From NCBI RefSeq assembly GCF_003545875.1, contig NZ_QHCS01000007.1, positions 1 through 64,000 on the forward strand: a stretch of 64,000 bases of DNA, given 5' to 3'. Positions within the stretch are counted from its first letter, which is position 1. The number at the start of each line of letters is the position of its first letter. The position numbers and the translations under genes were made by a program. This stretch comes from Leptospira stimsonii (GTDB lineage: Bacteria > Spirochaetota > Leptospiria > Leptospirales > Leptospiraceae). Below, piece by piece: positions 49,877-63,326 of the stretch. The notes beneath the pieces were generated by a model that ran no database searches, had not been told where the DNA came from, and saw only the letters and a program-made list of their open reading frames with translations.

Positions 49877-51490
49877 TTAAAGCCAGGTTCTCAAGACTTT
49901 TTTGTCGAATTTTCCCACGCTCGTCTTCGGGATGGTTTCGATCTGACGTATGTCTTCGTGGTTCGGAAGTTGCCAATTTGCAAAATGGACTTTCAATACT
50001 TCTAATATACTTTTTTTATCGATGGATTCTCCCTCTTTCGCGACCACGAATACGACCGGAACTTCTCCTCGAACCGAATCCGGCTTAGCAACGACTGCGG
50101 CTTCCAAAACTCCAGGAGATTTCAAAACCTGGCTCTCCATTTCGACACTCGATATCCATTCTCCTCTTGTTTTGATCAGATCCTTTTTTCGATCCGTAAT
50201 TTGTATGTAAGAATGTTCATCGATCGTGACCACGTCTCCGGTCCGGAACCATCCATCCTCCGTAAACGATTCTTGGCTCGGATTTCCATAATATGATGCA
50301 GTGATCCAAGGTCCTCTCACTACGAGCTCGCCCGGAGTTTTTCCGTCTTTCGGAATCCGGTTTCCTTGATCGTCGATTACTTTTATTTCCACACCCGCTA
50401 CCGCAAGTCCTTGTTTGGAAAGTATATGCAATTTTTCTGTTTCTCTAAAATTGTTCATCGTCGTTTTCAGTCTACAAACGGTTCCTACCGGAGACATCTC
50501 CGTCATTCCCCATGCGTGAAGAATATGGATTTCAAAATCATTCTTAAATCCTTCTATCATCGACTGCGGCGCCGCCGAACCTCCGACCACCATCGTATGC
50601 AATCGACTCAAATCGTATGAATTCTTTTTGAGATGTTGATAGAGTACGTTCCAAATCGTCGGAACACCCGCCGCGATGCTCACTTTCTCCTCTTCCATTA
50701 AGGATGCCAGCCCGTGTCCTAAGAGATGTTTTCCAGGAAGGACGAGCATCGCGCCGGTAAAAACACAAGCAAACGGTATTCCCCAAGCGTTTGCGTGAAA
50801 CATCGGAACGACGGGAAGAACGGTTTCCTTCTCGCAAACTCCCAGACTATCGAACATAGAGATCGACATCGTATGAAGATAGATCGATCGATGGCTATAA
50901 ACGACTCCCTTCGGATTTCCAGTCGTCCCGGAAGTGTAACACATTCCCGCCGCCTCGTTCTCTTCTATCTCCGGTAATTCGACCGCGTTCTCATCGCCTT
51001 TCTTTAAGAACGTTTCGTAATCGATCGAACCAGGAAGTTCGGCCGCATCCATCGCCTCCAAATCATCCATGATGATAAACTGGGGGCTTTTCTTAAACTG
51101 CGGAAGGAGCTCCGAAAGAATCTTACTCAAACTCTTGTCCACAAAGATGATGGAATCTTCCGCATCGTTTACGATATAGACCAATTGTTCCGGAAACAAT
51201 CTTACGTTTAAGGTGTGCAAGACCGCGCCCATCGAAGGCGCCGCGAAGTAGACTTCTAAATGTCGATAATGATTCATTCCAAAAGTTGCGATCCTATCTC
51301 CGGGTTGGATTCCCGCTTTTCGCAGAGCGTCGATCAACTTCGTCACTCGAGTATAAAAATCCGAATACGTATATCGATGGATCGATTCGTCGTTCATCTT
51401 CGTTACGATCTGTTTTTCCGGATGAACGTCGATCGCTCTTCTTAAGATCGCGGGAACGGTAAGTTGATAATTCATCATCGTTGATTTCAC
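49877..51490 (-). CDS. AMP-forming acyl-CoA synthetase / long-chain fatty acid-CoA ligase
   Basis: A 537-residue ligase from a GTG at 51490, chosen because GAGGAG lies 6 bases upstream; ATG codons at 51478 and 51475 are alternatives. The adenylation motif Y-T-S-G-T-T-G-N-P-K-G (about residues 185-195), H-A-W-G-M-T-E and G-W-F-R-T-G-D with the C-terminal D-R-K-K-D-L-I-K lysine region are intact. It activates a fatty acid (medium or long chain) to its CoA ester via an acyl-AMP. Leptospira use long-chain fatty acids as their main carbon source, so enzymes of this type are central; the exact chain-length range is unknown. Confidence 0.9.
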   Translation of the reverse strand: MKSTMMNYQLTVPAILRRAIDVHPEKQIVTKMNDESIHRYTYSDFYTRVTKLIDALRKAGIQPGDRIATFGMNHYRHLEVYFAAPSMGAVLHTLNVRLFPEQLVYIVNDAEDSIIFVDKSLSKILSELLPQFKKSPQFIIMDDLEAMDAAELPGSIDYETFLKKGDENAVELPEIEENEAAGMCYTSGTTGNPKGVVYSHRSIYLHTMSISMFDSLGVCEKETVLPVVPMFHANAWGIPFACVFTGAMLVLPGKHLLGHGLASLMEEEKVSIAAGVPTIWNVLYQHLKKNSYDLSRLHTMVVGGSAAPQSMIEGFKNDFEIHILHAWGMTEMSPVGTVCRLKTTMNNFRETEKLHILSKQGLAVAGVEIKVIDDQGNRIPKDGKTPGELVVRGPWITASYYGNPSQESFTEDGWFRTGDVVTIDEHSYIQITDRKKDLIKTRGEWISSVEMESQVLKSPGVLEAAVVAKPDSVRGEVPVVFVVAKEGESIDKKSILEVLKVHFANWQLPNHEDIRQIETIPKTSVGKFDKKVLRTWL

Positions 51491-51707
51491 TTGATTCTCC
51501 TCGAATTTCAATTTCTCTTTTTGTATTGTCGAAGACGGAATTCTTTGTAGTTTCCGAAGTTAGTCAACGAAAAGTTATTCCCCTCTTTCTTCGGAAAAAA
51601 AATTTAGAAAGAATCGGAATAGAAAAATCAAGATGCGCCTTCATTGCATTCGAGCGTTGGCATTCCGATCGTTCTACAAACGCTTTTGAATCGAGCAAAA
51701 TAACCGT

Positions 51708-52901
51708 TTGACAGTCAGCTTTTCCGGTTTGAAATGGAATCGAGGCATAGATTTGGAGTCAAAAGAACCTTCTAAAAAAACGTCGGGTTGGTTGCTTTAT
51801 ATCGCGGCCGGCATTCTCTTATTTTCCGCACTCATCTTTCTGATCAGCAAATTCAATCGAACCGGTTTGGAAGAAAAAATCGCCGCCGGAAAACCGATTT
51901 ACTTTCTCTTTCATGCCGTCGGCGATTCCGAGGAATACGAATTCGGACTTTTGGCGACTTTGTTTCCTTCGAACAATCGTTGCGCCCTTTACTTCATTCA
52001 TCCGATCACTTCTTTCGACGATCCGGATGATTCTCTTGACCTTCTCAAATCCGGAGCGAAGTCCTCCGTAAAAAGTGCGGTCACCGATCTCATCGGAACC
52101 AAACCTCATTATACGATCAGCCTCTCCGCTTCGAATTGGATTCGAATCGTGGATCTCCTCGGCGGCTTGAGCATTTATATGGACAATAGAACCGTCCGAA
52201 ATTCTTCCGAATACAATCGCCAGGACGGTGTTTATACCATGTCCGGTCAAGACGTCTACGACTACGCGGTCACGATGGACAAAAAGGAGAATCTCGATTA
52301 TCTAGACCGTATCAGTCGGGAAGAAAGTATCGTCCTGACGCTCTACGAAACCCTCACTCAAAGAAAAGAGTTTCTCACAACTCCTCTTCTGATCTTCGCT
52401 CATAGCCTTGTGGAAACCGATCTTTCCAAAGAAGATTTTATTAGTCTTGTGAAGTTTGTTAACTCAAGAAGAATTCAATTCGGCATCTCCGAGCTTCCGG
52501 GAGAACCGCTGAACGATCCGAAAACGAAAAAGACGTATCTCAAAACCGATATCGCAAGGGCCAGAGTCGCCTTTCGGAAGTTTTCAAAAGACATGAACTC
52601 CGACGTCTTTGCGGACGCGGAATTCGGTAGGACCGAAGTTTTGAACGGAACCGAAGTCGCCGGTCTTGCAAAAGACGTTCGGAGTATTCTTTCCGATAAA
52701 AGAATCAAGGTTTTGGCCGCGGACAACGCGTGGAAAAAAGGGTTTCCGAAAACCGTTGTGATAGACCGCTCGGGCAACACGGCGATCATGGATAGAATCT
52801 CTACCGTTTTGGAAAAAGCGGAAGTGCACCACGTATTGAGAAAGGATCAGGGTCTGGACGCAACCGTCGTCGTAGGCTCGGATTACGAACCGAGAAAATA
52901 A
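51708..52901 (+). CDS. LytR-CpsA-Psr-type protein with C-terminal LytR_C domain
   Basis: A 397-residue membrane-anchored protein. One transmembrane helix (about residues 28-46) is followed by an LCP-like domain and a C-terminal LytR_C domain (E-V-L-N-G-T-E-V-A-G-L-A, near 305-395, ending V-V-V-G-S-D-Y). LCP proteins attach glycopolymers to peptidoglycan. The start is uncertain: TTG at 51708, or TTG at 51753 which has CGAGG upstream. It precedes rsfS, a common arrangement. Confidence 0.78.
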   Translation: MTVSFSGLKWNRGIDLESKEPSKKTSGWLLYIAAGILLFSALIFLISKFNRTGLEEKIAAGKPIYFLFHAVGDSEEYEFGLLATLFPSNNRCALYFIHPITSFDDPDDSLDLLKSGAKSSVKSAVTDLIGTKPHYTISLSASNWIRIVDLLGGLSIYMDNRTVRNSSEYNRQDGVYTMSGQDVYDYAVTMDKKENLDYLDRISREESIVLTLYETLTQRKEFLTTPLLIFAHSLVETDLSKEDFISLVKFVNSRRIQFGISELPGEPLNDPKTKKTYLKTDIARARVAFRKFSKDMNSDVFADAEFGRTEVLNGTEVAGLAKDVRSILSDKRIKVLAADNAWKKGFPKTVVIDRSGNTAIMDRISTVLEKAEVHHVLRKDQGLDATVVVGSDYEPRK

Positions 52902-52906
52902 TTTTC

Positions 52907-53278
52907 ATGAATTCCGCTCCAAAACAAACACCCGCAACCAAAGAAATTCTCCGGATCATCCACGACATCATGGTGGATAAAAAATGCGAAGAAATCAGCA
53001 TTCTGAATTTAGAGACCGTAAACAGTTATCTTAGTTATTTCGTGATCTGCACCGTAAACTCCGCCGTCCAGGCGAACGCGGTCGCAAGAGAAGTCAGAAA
53101 AACATTAAAAGAATTTAAATTAGCTCACAAAGAAGCGGACAAGACCGGAACTTCAGCGACCTCCGGTTGGACCCTTCTCGACTTCGGCGAAATCATCATT
53201 CATATCATGACTCCCGAAAAAAGAGAATACTACAATCTGGACAGACTCTGGCGAGACGCCAAGAGAATGGAAATCTAA
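52907..53278 (+). CDS. rsfS: Ribosome silencing factor RsfS
   Basis: A 123-residue RsfS/Iojap-type protein. Family marks: L-S-Y-F-V-I-C-T-V-N-S, A-V-Q-A-N-A-V, W-T-L-L-D-F-G-E-I-I-I-H-I-M and E-Y-Y-N-L-D-R-L-W. It binds ribosomal protein uL14 and blocks subunit joining when nutrients are short. It follows the LCP-like gene by 5 bases, so the two are co-transcribed. Confidence 0.94.
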   Translation: MNSAPKQTPATKEILRIIHDIMVDKKCEEISILNLETVNSYLSYFVICTVNSAVQANAVAREVRKTLKEFKLAHKEADKTGTSATSGWTLLDFGEIIIHIMTPEKREYYNLDRLWRDAKRMEI

Positions 53279-53314
53279 AGGAGATTTCGTTCCTTTCGGA
53301 TCGGTCGATCGAAA

Positions 53315-56036
<2,722 letters not shown>

Positions 56037-56049
56037 AGAATGAATTGGG

Positions 56050-56486
56050 TGCGTTTCCTCTTCTTCCGCTTCACGGTTTAATTCAGTCTGCAAACAAGTG
56101 TAGGAACTCCCTCTTCTTCCACTTCACGGTTTGATTCAGTCTGCAAACGACCGTGGGAACTCCTTCTTCTTCCACTTCACGGTTTGATTCAGTCTGCAAA
56201 CGACCGTGGGAACTCCCTCTTCTTCCACTTCACGGTTTGATTCAGTCTGCAAACAAGTGCGGGAACTCCTTCTTCTTCCACTTCACGGTTTGATTGAGCC
56301 TACAAACGACCGTGGGAACTCCCTCTTCTTCCACTTCACCGTTTGATTCAGCCTGCAAACGACCGTGGGAACTCCTTCTTTTTCCGCTTCACGGTTTGAT
56401 TCAGTCTGCAAACAAGTGTAGGAACTCCATCTTCTTCCACTTCACCGTTTGATTCAGCCTGCAAAAAAGTGCGGGAACTCCTTACT
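56050..56486. repeat. Minisatellite: 53-bp unit, about eight copies
   Basis: Core GGAACTCC starts at 56103, 56156, 56209, 56262, 56315, 56368, 56421 and 56474, always 53 bases apart. Each unit also holds C-T-T-C-T-T-C-C, A-C-T-T-C-A-C-G-G-T-T-T-G-A-T-T-C-A and T-C-T-G-C-A-A-A-C. Units vary at a few positions. It fills the space between the SGNH-like gene and the YyaL-type gene and runs into the stop of the latter. Arrays of this size are typical variable-number loci. Confidence 0.95.
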
Positions 56487-58557
56487 TTAGCTGTTTTTCC
56501 AGATCTTCTACAGAACTCACGGGGAGTTTGCAAGAAAAGTTTTCGCAAACATAGGCGAGCGCGTCGCCACCGCTATCCCGTCCTTCAAAAAGCGCGGATA
56601 ACGTTCTCGCTTCTACCAATTCTTCTTCGACGATCACCGCGACCGCGGCCTTCGGAAGATACTTCTTTTGAATCACGGATAAGAGCTCCTTTCCAGCATC
56701 CCGATTCTTCCGAATCAAAACGATCTCTTGAGAATGGTTCTTATATTTCCAATAAGCCGAGAGCATATAAGGGTAACTGAGAGCGTGTGTGGAAAGCTCC
56801 TTCGTAAAGAAAACGAAGATCGACTCAGCGATTTCGCGATACCGATCCGAGTCGACCCCAAGCGAAGACAAACGCACTAAAGAATCCGCCAAAGAACTGT
56901 TCGCCGAAGGTTCCACTCCGTCATATCCGTCCACGCTCCTTCTCAAAAGATTCTCCCCGTCGCTTCCCGTATCGTAAAAGACGCCGGCCGGAGAACGGAA
57001 CAATCGAATGACGTCGTCCATCCATCGCACCGCGTTTTTTAAATAACGAATTCCGCGACCGGTTTCGAAAAGAGCGATCGAGGCGGAAATCATTTCCGCG
57101 TAATCATTACTATATCCTAATATACCGGATTCTCCGTCTCGAAAACGACGCAAAATTCTTCCCTCTTTTGAAATCAGATTTTTTTCAAGAAAGGAATAAG
57201 TTTCCTCAGCGAGATTCAGAAACTCCTCTTTTTGAAACGCGGCTCCGGCCTTTACAAGGGCTTTGATATACAATCCGTTCCATGAAGTAAGAATCTTATC
57301 GTCTCTCAGAGGACGAATTCTCTGACTTCTTCTTTCTAGGAGTTTTTTCTTTCCTCTCTCCAGAGCGGATTCGACTTTTCTTTTTTGTTCTTCGGTAAAA
57401 TTTACGGTGCTCGTTCGAAAACGTTCATGCAAAATATTCTTCCCTTCGAAGTTTCCGCCCTCGCTTACGTTCCAATAGCGTTCGAGTATCGTAGAATCTT
57501 CTCCGCAGACTTCTCGAAATTCTTTTAGATCCCAGATATAAAACAATCCTTCTTCGCCTTCCGAGTCCGCGTCCTCAGCGCTACAGATCCCTCCTCCGGG
57601 AATTCTCATATCTCGATGAAGATACGAAATCACATCCATCGCATACGACTCCGCCGGAATCTTCGAAGAAACCTGAGAACATTCCACAAGGGTTTCTAAG
57701 AATAGGGAATTATCGTAGAGCATCTTTTCAAAATGAGGAACAAGCCAGTGATGATCCGTGGAATAACGACAGAGTCCTCCGCCTACCTGATCGTAGATTC
57801 CTCCTTGTTTCATCGCGAGAAGAGTGTCTTCCACCATCTCCAATGCTTTTTTGTTTCCGGAAGAATGGTGATACTTTAGCAAAAACGAAAGTCCCATACT
57901 CGGTGGAAACTTATTCGTGTGATTGGTTTTGAATCCTCCGAAATCGGAATCGTAGTATCCTTCATACAATGTGAAACCGGATTCAAAACAATTCTCCGGT
58001 GGGAAATCGCCTTCCACTTTCGTAGCCGCGCGAGCCTCTCCGGATTCTTTTAGATACTGGGATAATTCGGAGGAAGCCGCGACCAACTCCTGGCGTTTTT
58101 CACCCCAGACCTTGTTTAAGATATTCAAAACTTCTAAAAAACTCTTCCTTCCATACTTGGGTTCCGGAGGAAAATACGTTCCGCCCGTGATCGGCTTTCC
58201 TTCGGGAGTTAAAAAAATATTGAGTGGCCATCCACCTTGCTGATCCATCGCGTGCAAGGCATCCATATAGATTCGATCGATATCGGGCCTTTCCTCTCGA
58301 TCCACTTTGATCGAAACAAAATGTGAATTTAAATAATCCGCTATTGTTTGATTTTCAAAAGATTCGCGTTCCATCACGTGACACCAATGACAGGTCGCAT
58401 AACCGATTGACAAAAAAATCATTCGATCTTCTTCCCTAGCTTTCGCAAAGGCTTCCTCGCCCCAAGGAAACCAGTCTACCGGATTGGTTGCGTGTTGTTG
58501 GAGATACGGACTTTTTTCTTTGGCAAGCCTGTTCGCGTTTTGTGGATTTAATTTCAT
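56482..58557 (-). CDS. YyaL/DUF255-type thioredoxin-domain protein
   Basis: A 691-residue protein from the ATG at 58557. The N-terminal domain (about residues 1-165) is a DUF255 thioredoxin-like fold with A-T-C-H-W-C-H-V-M-E and K-V-D-R-E-E-R-P-D-I-D. The remainder is helical with an N-acylglucosamine-epimerase-like barrel (G-L-C-R-Y-S-T-D, C-S-A-E-D-A-D-S-E-G-E-E-G). Proteins of this plan occur widely but lack an agreed function. The extra upstream 57 codons in the frame do not look coding. Divergent from the TolC-like gene. Confidence 0.88.
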   Translation of the reverse strand: MKLNPQNANRLAKEKSPYLQQHATNPVDWFPWGEEAFAKAREEDRMIFLSIGYATCHWCHVMERESFENQTIADYLNSHFVSIKVDREERPDIDRIYMDALHAMDQQGGWPLNIFLTPEGKPITGGTYFPPEPKYGRKSFLEVLNILNKVWGEKRQELVAASSELSQYLKESGEARAATKVEGDFPPENCFESGFTLYEGYYDSDFGGFKTNHTNKFPPSMGLSFLLKYHHSSGNKKALEMVEDTLLAMKQGGIYDQVGGGLCRYSTDHHWLVPHFEKMLYDNSLFLETLVECSQVSSKIPAESYAMDVISYLHRDMRIPGGGICSAEDADSEGEEGLFYIWDLKEFREVCGEDSTILERYWNVSEGGNFEGKNILHERFRTSTVNFTEEQKRKVESALERGKKKLLERRSQRIRPLRDDKILTSWNGLYIKALVKAGAAFQKEEFLNLAEETYSFLEKNLISKEGRILRRFRDGESGILGYSNDYAEMISASIALFETGRGIRYLKNAVRWMDDVIRLFRSPAGVFYDTGSDGENLLRRSVDGYDGVEPSANSSLADSLVRLSSLGVDSDRYREIAESIFVFFTKELSTHALSYPYMLSAYWKYKNHSQEIVLIRKNRDAGKELLSVIQKKYLPKAAVAVIVEEELVEARTLSALFEGRDSGGDALAYVCENFSCKLPVSSVEDLEKQLK

Positions 58558-58647
58558 TGAATTGTTCTCTTTTGGTCTCGTAAAACTGATTTTTCGATTT
58601 GTAAAAAACTTCCTGCATTCAACCATGTCCATTAAGTAGGCACTTAC

Positions 58648-60330
<1,683 letters not shown>

Positions 60331-60340
60331 GGAGCGTTTT

Positions 60341-61043
60341 AGGATTCTCTCTTTTCCCTTGTTCCACTCTTTATCTTGGCATTCTACTTCGTAAAAAAAA
60401 TCAGGACGATGATTGAACGTTCCTTTGAATGCAGAATCATCCTCGACCGCTTTCTCAAAACCTCGAAAAACTACAAGAATGAGATCAAATCGAATTCGAA
60501 TCAATCTCACTTCCAACGTTAAATTTTGATTTAGAATCGAACGATCCTACTTAAAAAAAGGAATCAGAGCCGGTTCCAAAACTCCAGAATGTAGGAATTC
60601 CCGACAAATCTAAGAAAGGAAACCGGTCAAAAAGTTCGGGAACCTCCCAGGGAACGAAATCTTCGGGAACGCTCCAGCATCGGATACGACGAAGCCGAAT
60701 TTTATAAGAAGGACTTCTGCCGATTTCGAGAAAACATCGCTCCGAAAAAATATCTTTCGAAACGACGACGAACCTAAAAAGTTCCTCGAGCTGTAAAACA
60801 ACCGTCGGGCAACGTGCGCAGATTTTAAAGTCGAGAACATCCTACGATCACACATCGACCTTTTTTACGGATCCGGTCTTACAAGAGAAAGATTCGGATT
60901 TTCTTCTATCAGAAAAATTGAATCTTCTGAATGGAAAAATCTTACTCGTTTGCAATTTCAATCCACGTTTAAATTGATCGTCGTCCCCATTCCAAAATCA
61001 TCCTCAAACTCCTGAATCTAGTTTTACGTTTTGAAACGGATTC
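60341..61043. other. Gene-free stretch with a dispersed-core copy
   Basis: About 700 bases with no recognised gene. One core copy lies at 60591-60603 (GTAGGAATTCCCG). An 81-codon minus-strand frame (60610-60855) has no supporting ribosome binding site or family. This may be a decayed gene that I cannot identify. Confidence 0.4.
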
Positions 61044-61676
61044 TTATTTGATCGCGATTCCGTAAACATGAGGTCGGATCGGAAGAAAGATCGTTGGAAG
61101 CGAACGTTTTTCGAGTTTCAAACTGGAAAAATTCGCTTTCTCCAATGTTCCCTGCGTATCTCGATTCAATCTGCATCCTTCGAAAAACCAAAGCCAAGGC
61201 CGAAATACGATTTTTTGAATCCATTCGATCCAGGAACCGTGCTCGGCGGCGACGTGTTCTAAGAAGACGAATTTTCCACCCTTCTTCAATACACGTTTGA
61301 TCTCTTTGAGAACTTGATCCGGTTTCTCGACGGTGCAAAGAACCAAACTGCAAACTACGGCGTCGACGGACGAATCGGGGAAAGGAAGTTTTTCCGCGGA
61401 TAAATTCATCAATTCCATTTTGATCGAATACTTTTCAGAATTCTTTTTCAGGAGAGAATGCATTCCTTCGTTCGGCTCTACCGCTAAAAGTTTCGTGCCC
61501 GGATTGAAGTACCGCAGATTCGAACCCACTCCCGGACCAAGCTCGACGACCGTATCCGGGAGATCCTCGAAAAGAATCCTTTTGATTTTCCTGTATTTAT
61601 AATGCAAATATCCCTGTAAGGTATGAAAAAAATAAGCATTCACGAAACTCAATGTCGGCGTTTTTTGGACACACAT
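61044..61676 (-). CDS. Class I SAM-dependent methyltransferase
   Basis: A 210-residue methyltransferase. SAM-binding motif I is V-V-E-L-G-P-G-V-G-S-N (about residues 42-52); motif II is near V-D-A-V-V-C-S-L-V-L-C-T-V. A later K-K-G-G-K-F-V-F-L-E-H-V matches the UbiE/Methyltransf_11 type. The substrate is unknown. The gene is followed (upstream on the minus strand) by the hot-dog-like gene at 61713. Confidence 0.85.
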   Translation of the reverse strand: MCVQKTPTLSFVNAYFFHTLQGYLHYKYRKIKRILFEDLPDTVVELGPGVGSNLRYFNPGTKLLAVEPNEGMHSLLKKNSEKYSIKMELMNLSAEKLPFPDSSVDAVVCSLVLCTVEKPDQVLKEIKRVLKKGGKFVFLEHVAAEHGSWIEWIQKIVFRPWLWFFEGCRLNRDTQGTLEKANFSSLKLEKRSLPTIFLPIRPHVYGIAIK

Positions 61677-61712
61677 AACGAGTTCTCCTAAACAATTTAG
61701 TATATTCTAATT

Positions 61713-62504
61713 TTATAATTCTTTTTGATTTTCCGGATTCCAGTTCCCAGGAACCATCCATAACGCCTCGGAATATGCGACACATTTGCGATCCGAAATA
61801 CGATAGATCGCGGTCCCGGGTGTTCTCTGTCTGCGATTTCTTCCGATTTCCCAGGAAAGAATCGCATACGGAACTTCCGTGAATAGACTTTCCAAAATTC
61901 TTCCGCGCAATTTAACGAGAACGATCATAGTCGGATCCACGTAAGAAACCGCAAAACCACCGGGACAATCCAACGCGGCCCAAACGATCTCGTTTCGGAT
62001 TTTTCCGTCCGCGTCGCCCAGGTCCTTCCATGGATCCCAAAAAGCGCCGTGCAAGTGAGTGAATCCGACCTGATCCGGAATTTTCGCAGGAAAGATGCGC
62101 ATCCCATCCTCTTGTTTTCGTTGTGGACCGCATACGAAACAGGTAGGAAATGGATGTCTCTGAAAGCCTAAGTATTCCTCCTCTGGATTCTGAATGTCTT
62201 CCAAGATGGAAGAATTCAACTCGGGAACGTTCATAAAAAATTCCGGATCTTCTTGTGCTTCCGCGATGACCACGTCGGCGTCTTTACTCAATAATTTAAT
62301 TCCATTCGTGCTGGAATTGAGAGAGTAATACAAGGTTTCGTTCAGAGGACCGGGCGATTTTATTTTAATGACTGCCGCGTCTTTTTGAATCGGTTTCGCG
62401 GCAATTCCCGCAATGTATCCCCCGTTGCCGCTCTTCGGAGGGCCGCAGTATTTTTCGTTGATCTCGATACTTTCAAAGTTAAAAGTGGATGAAGTTTGTT
62501 TCAT
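61713..62504 (-). CDS. Hot-dog-like (acyl-CoA thioesterase-type) protein
   Basis: A 263-residue protein without signal. N-terminal G-N-G-G-Y-I-A-G-I-A-A resembles the N-G-G-Y loop of double hot-dog thioesterase-like proteins, and P-F-P-T-C-F-V-C-G-P-Q-R (about 115-130) is a cysteine pair seen in some uncharacterised members. The C-terminal half has W-A-A-L-D-C-P-G-G. Function is not known; an acyl-CoA-related role is inferred. Divergent from the MarR gene with an operator-like palindrome between them. Confidence 0.55.
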   Translation of the reverse strand: MKQTSSTFNFESIEINEKYCGPPKSGNGGYIAGIAAKPIQKDAAVIKIKSPGPLNETLYYSLNSSTNGIKLLSKDADVVIAEAQEDPEFFMNVPELNSSILEDIQNPEEEYLGFQRHPFPTCFVCGPQRKQEDGMRIFPAKIPDQVGFTHLHGAFWDPWKDLGDADGKIRNEIVWAALDCPGGFAVSYVDPTMIVLVKLRGRILESLFTEVPYAILSWEIGRNRRQRTPGTAIYRISDRKCVAYSEALWMVPGNWNPENQKEL

Positions 62505-62577
62505 AAGGATTTGTCTATAACTCGAAGGGGATCAGTCAACGTAATTGATCGAAAGAAGATTCTTCGAAGGGCGTATT

Positions 62578-62595
62578 TGCTTTGGATACAAAGCA
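62578..62595. promoter_or_regulatory. MarR-type operator palindrome
   Basis: A perfect inverted repeat, TGCTTTG-GATA-CAAAGCA (62578-62595), lies in the 110-base space between the hot-dog-like gene and the divergent MarR gene, about 20 bases before the MarR start. The 7-4-7 form and position fit a MarR-family operator. It is likely autoregulatory and may control the divergent gene too. Confidence 0.7.
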
Positions 62596-62614
62596 TTTTT
62601 AGGATGGGTGTTGT

Positions 62615-63043
62615 ATGAGCGTGGAACCTGAAAAAATCGTACACTTGCTCTCGGGGATTTCGGAAAGGATTTTTTTTAGTCTTTCACTGAGTTACAAAAA
62701 AGAAGGTTACAAAGACATAAGCCCCACACAAGGAGCCGTCCTCTGCGCACTGCGCAATAAGATGCCGGAATCGATGACTTCGATCTCGAAGAAAATTTTC
62801 AGGGATCGATCGACTGTGACTCAGATTGTAAAACGATTGGTTTCGAACGGTTATGTGGAACGATTTAAAAACGTTGAAGATTCTCGAATTTCGGAAATCG
62901 TCCTAACGGAAAAGGGAAAAGCCGCGAGGGCCGCGGTCATTCGTTCCTCTCGAAAGATGTTCACAAGAATTTACAAACATACAACGTATGAAGAAAGAAG
63001 AATCCTGATTTCCCTTCTTGAAAAAATCGATTCCGGAAGTTGA
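62615..63043 (+). CDS. MarR-family transcriptional regulator
   Basis: A 142-residue winged-helix regulator. Typical marks: S-P-T-Q-G-A-V-L-C-A-L, the recognition-helix region R-D-R-S-T-V-T-Q-I-V-K-R-L-V-S-N-G-Y-V and the wing E-D-S-R-I-S-E-I-V-L-T-E-K-G. MarR dimers bind short palindromes and release them on ligand binding. The ligand is unknown. The operator-like palindrome upstream supports autoregulation. Confidence 0.88.
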   Translation: MSVEPEKIVHLLSGISERIFFSLSLSYKKEGYKDISPTQGAVLCALRNKMPESMTSISKKIFRDRSTVTQIVKRLVSNGYVERFKNVEDSRISEIVLTEKGKAARAAVIRSSRKMFTRIYKHTTYEERRILISLLEKIDSGS

Positions 63044-63256
63044 CATTTTTTTGTAAATTCTTCTGAAATGAATTTCCAAGTTAAAAAAACAGATCGCAAA
63101 ACGAAATCGTTTTGCTTCCTTTCTGAAACGGGATTTAAAAACCGGGAACCACCCAAAGAAATCCCTTTTTCTTTGTAGAGTCTTTTGTTTTTTTCGGCCA
63201 ACAACGACGGTTCGATTTAGGAAATTTCGAATTTTCTTCCCTCATTTCGACGGACA

Positions 63257-63268
63257 ATGAGTTCCCAC
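63257..63268. repeat. Dispersed repeat core copy
   Basis: ATGAGTTCCCAC between the MarR gene and the peroxidase gene, one isolated copy of the dispersed core. Confidence 0.5.
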
Positions 63269-63326
63269 ATTTTGGGTTTTGACTAACGCGCACTCGATCA
63301 AATCTGAAAAGTGAAGTCGAAAAAAT

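Noticed and set aside
56050..56486. CRISPR array
   Set aside because: The spacer-like parts are nearly identical between units, which is a minisatellite and not a CRISPR.
60610..60855. Minus-strand frame of 81 codons
   Set aside because: No ribosome binding site, no family pattern and unusual composition; left as gene-free.
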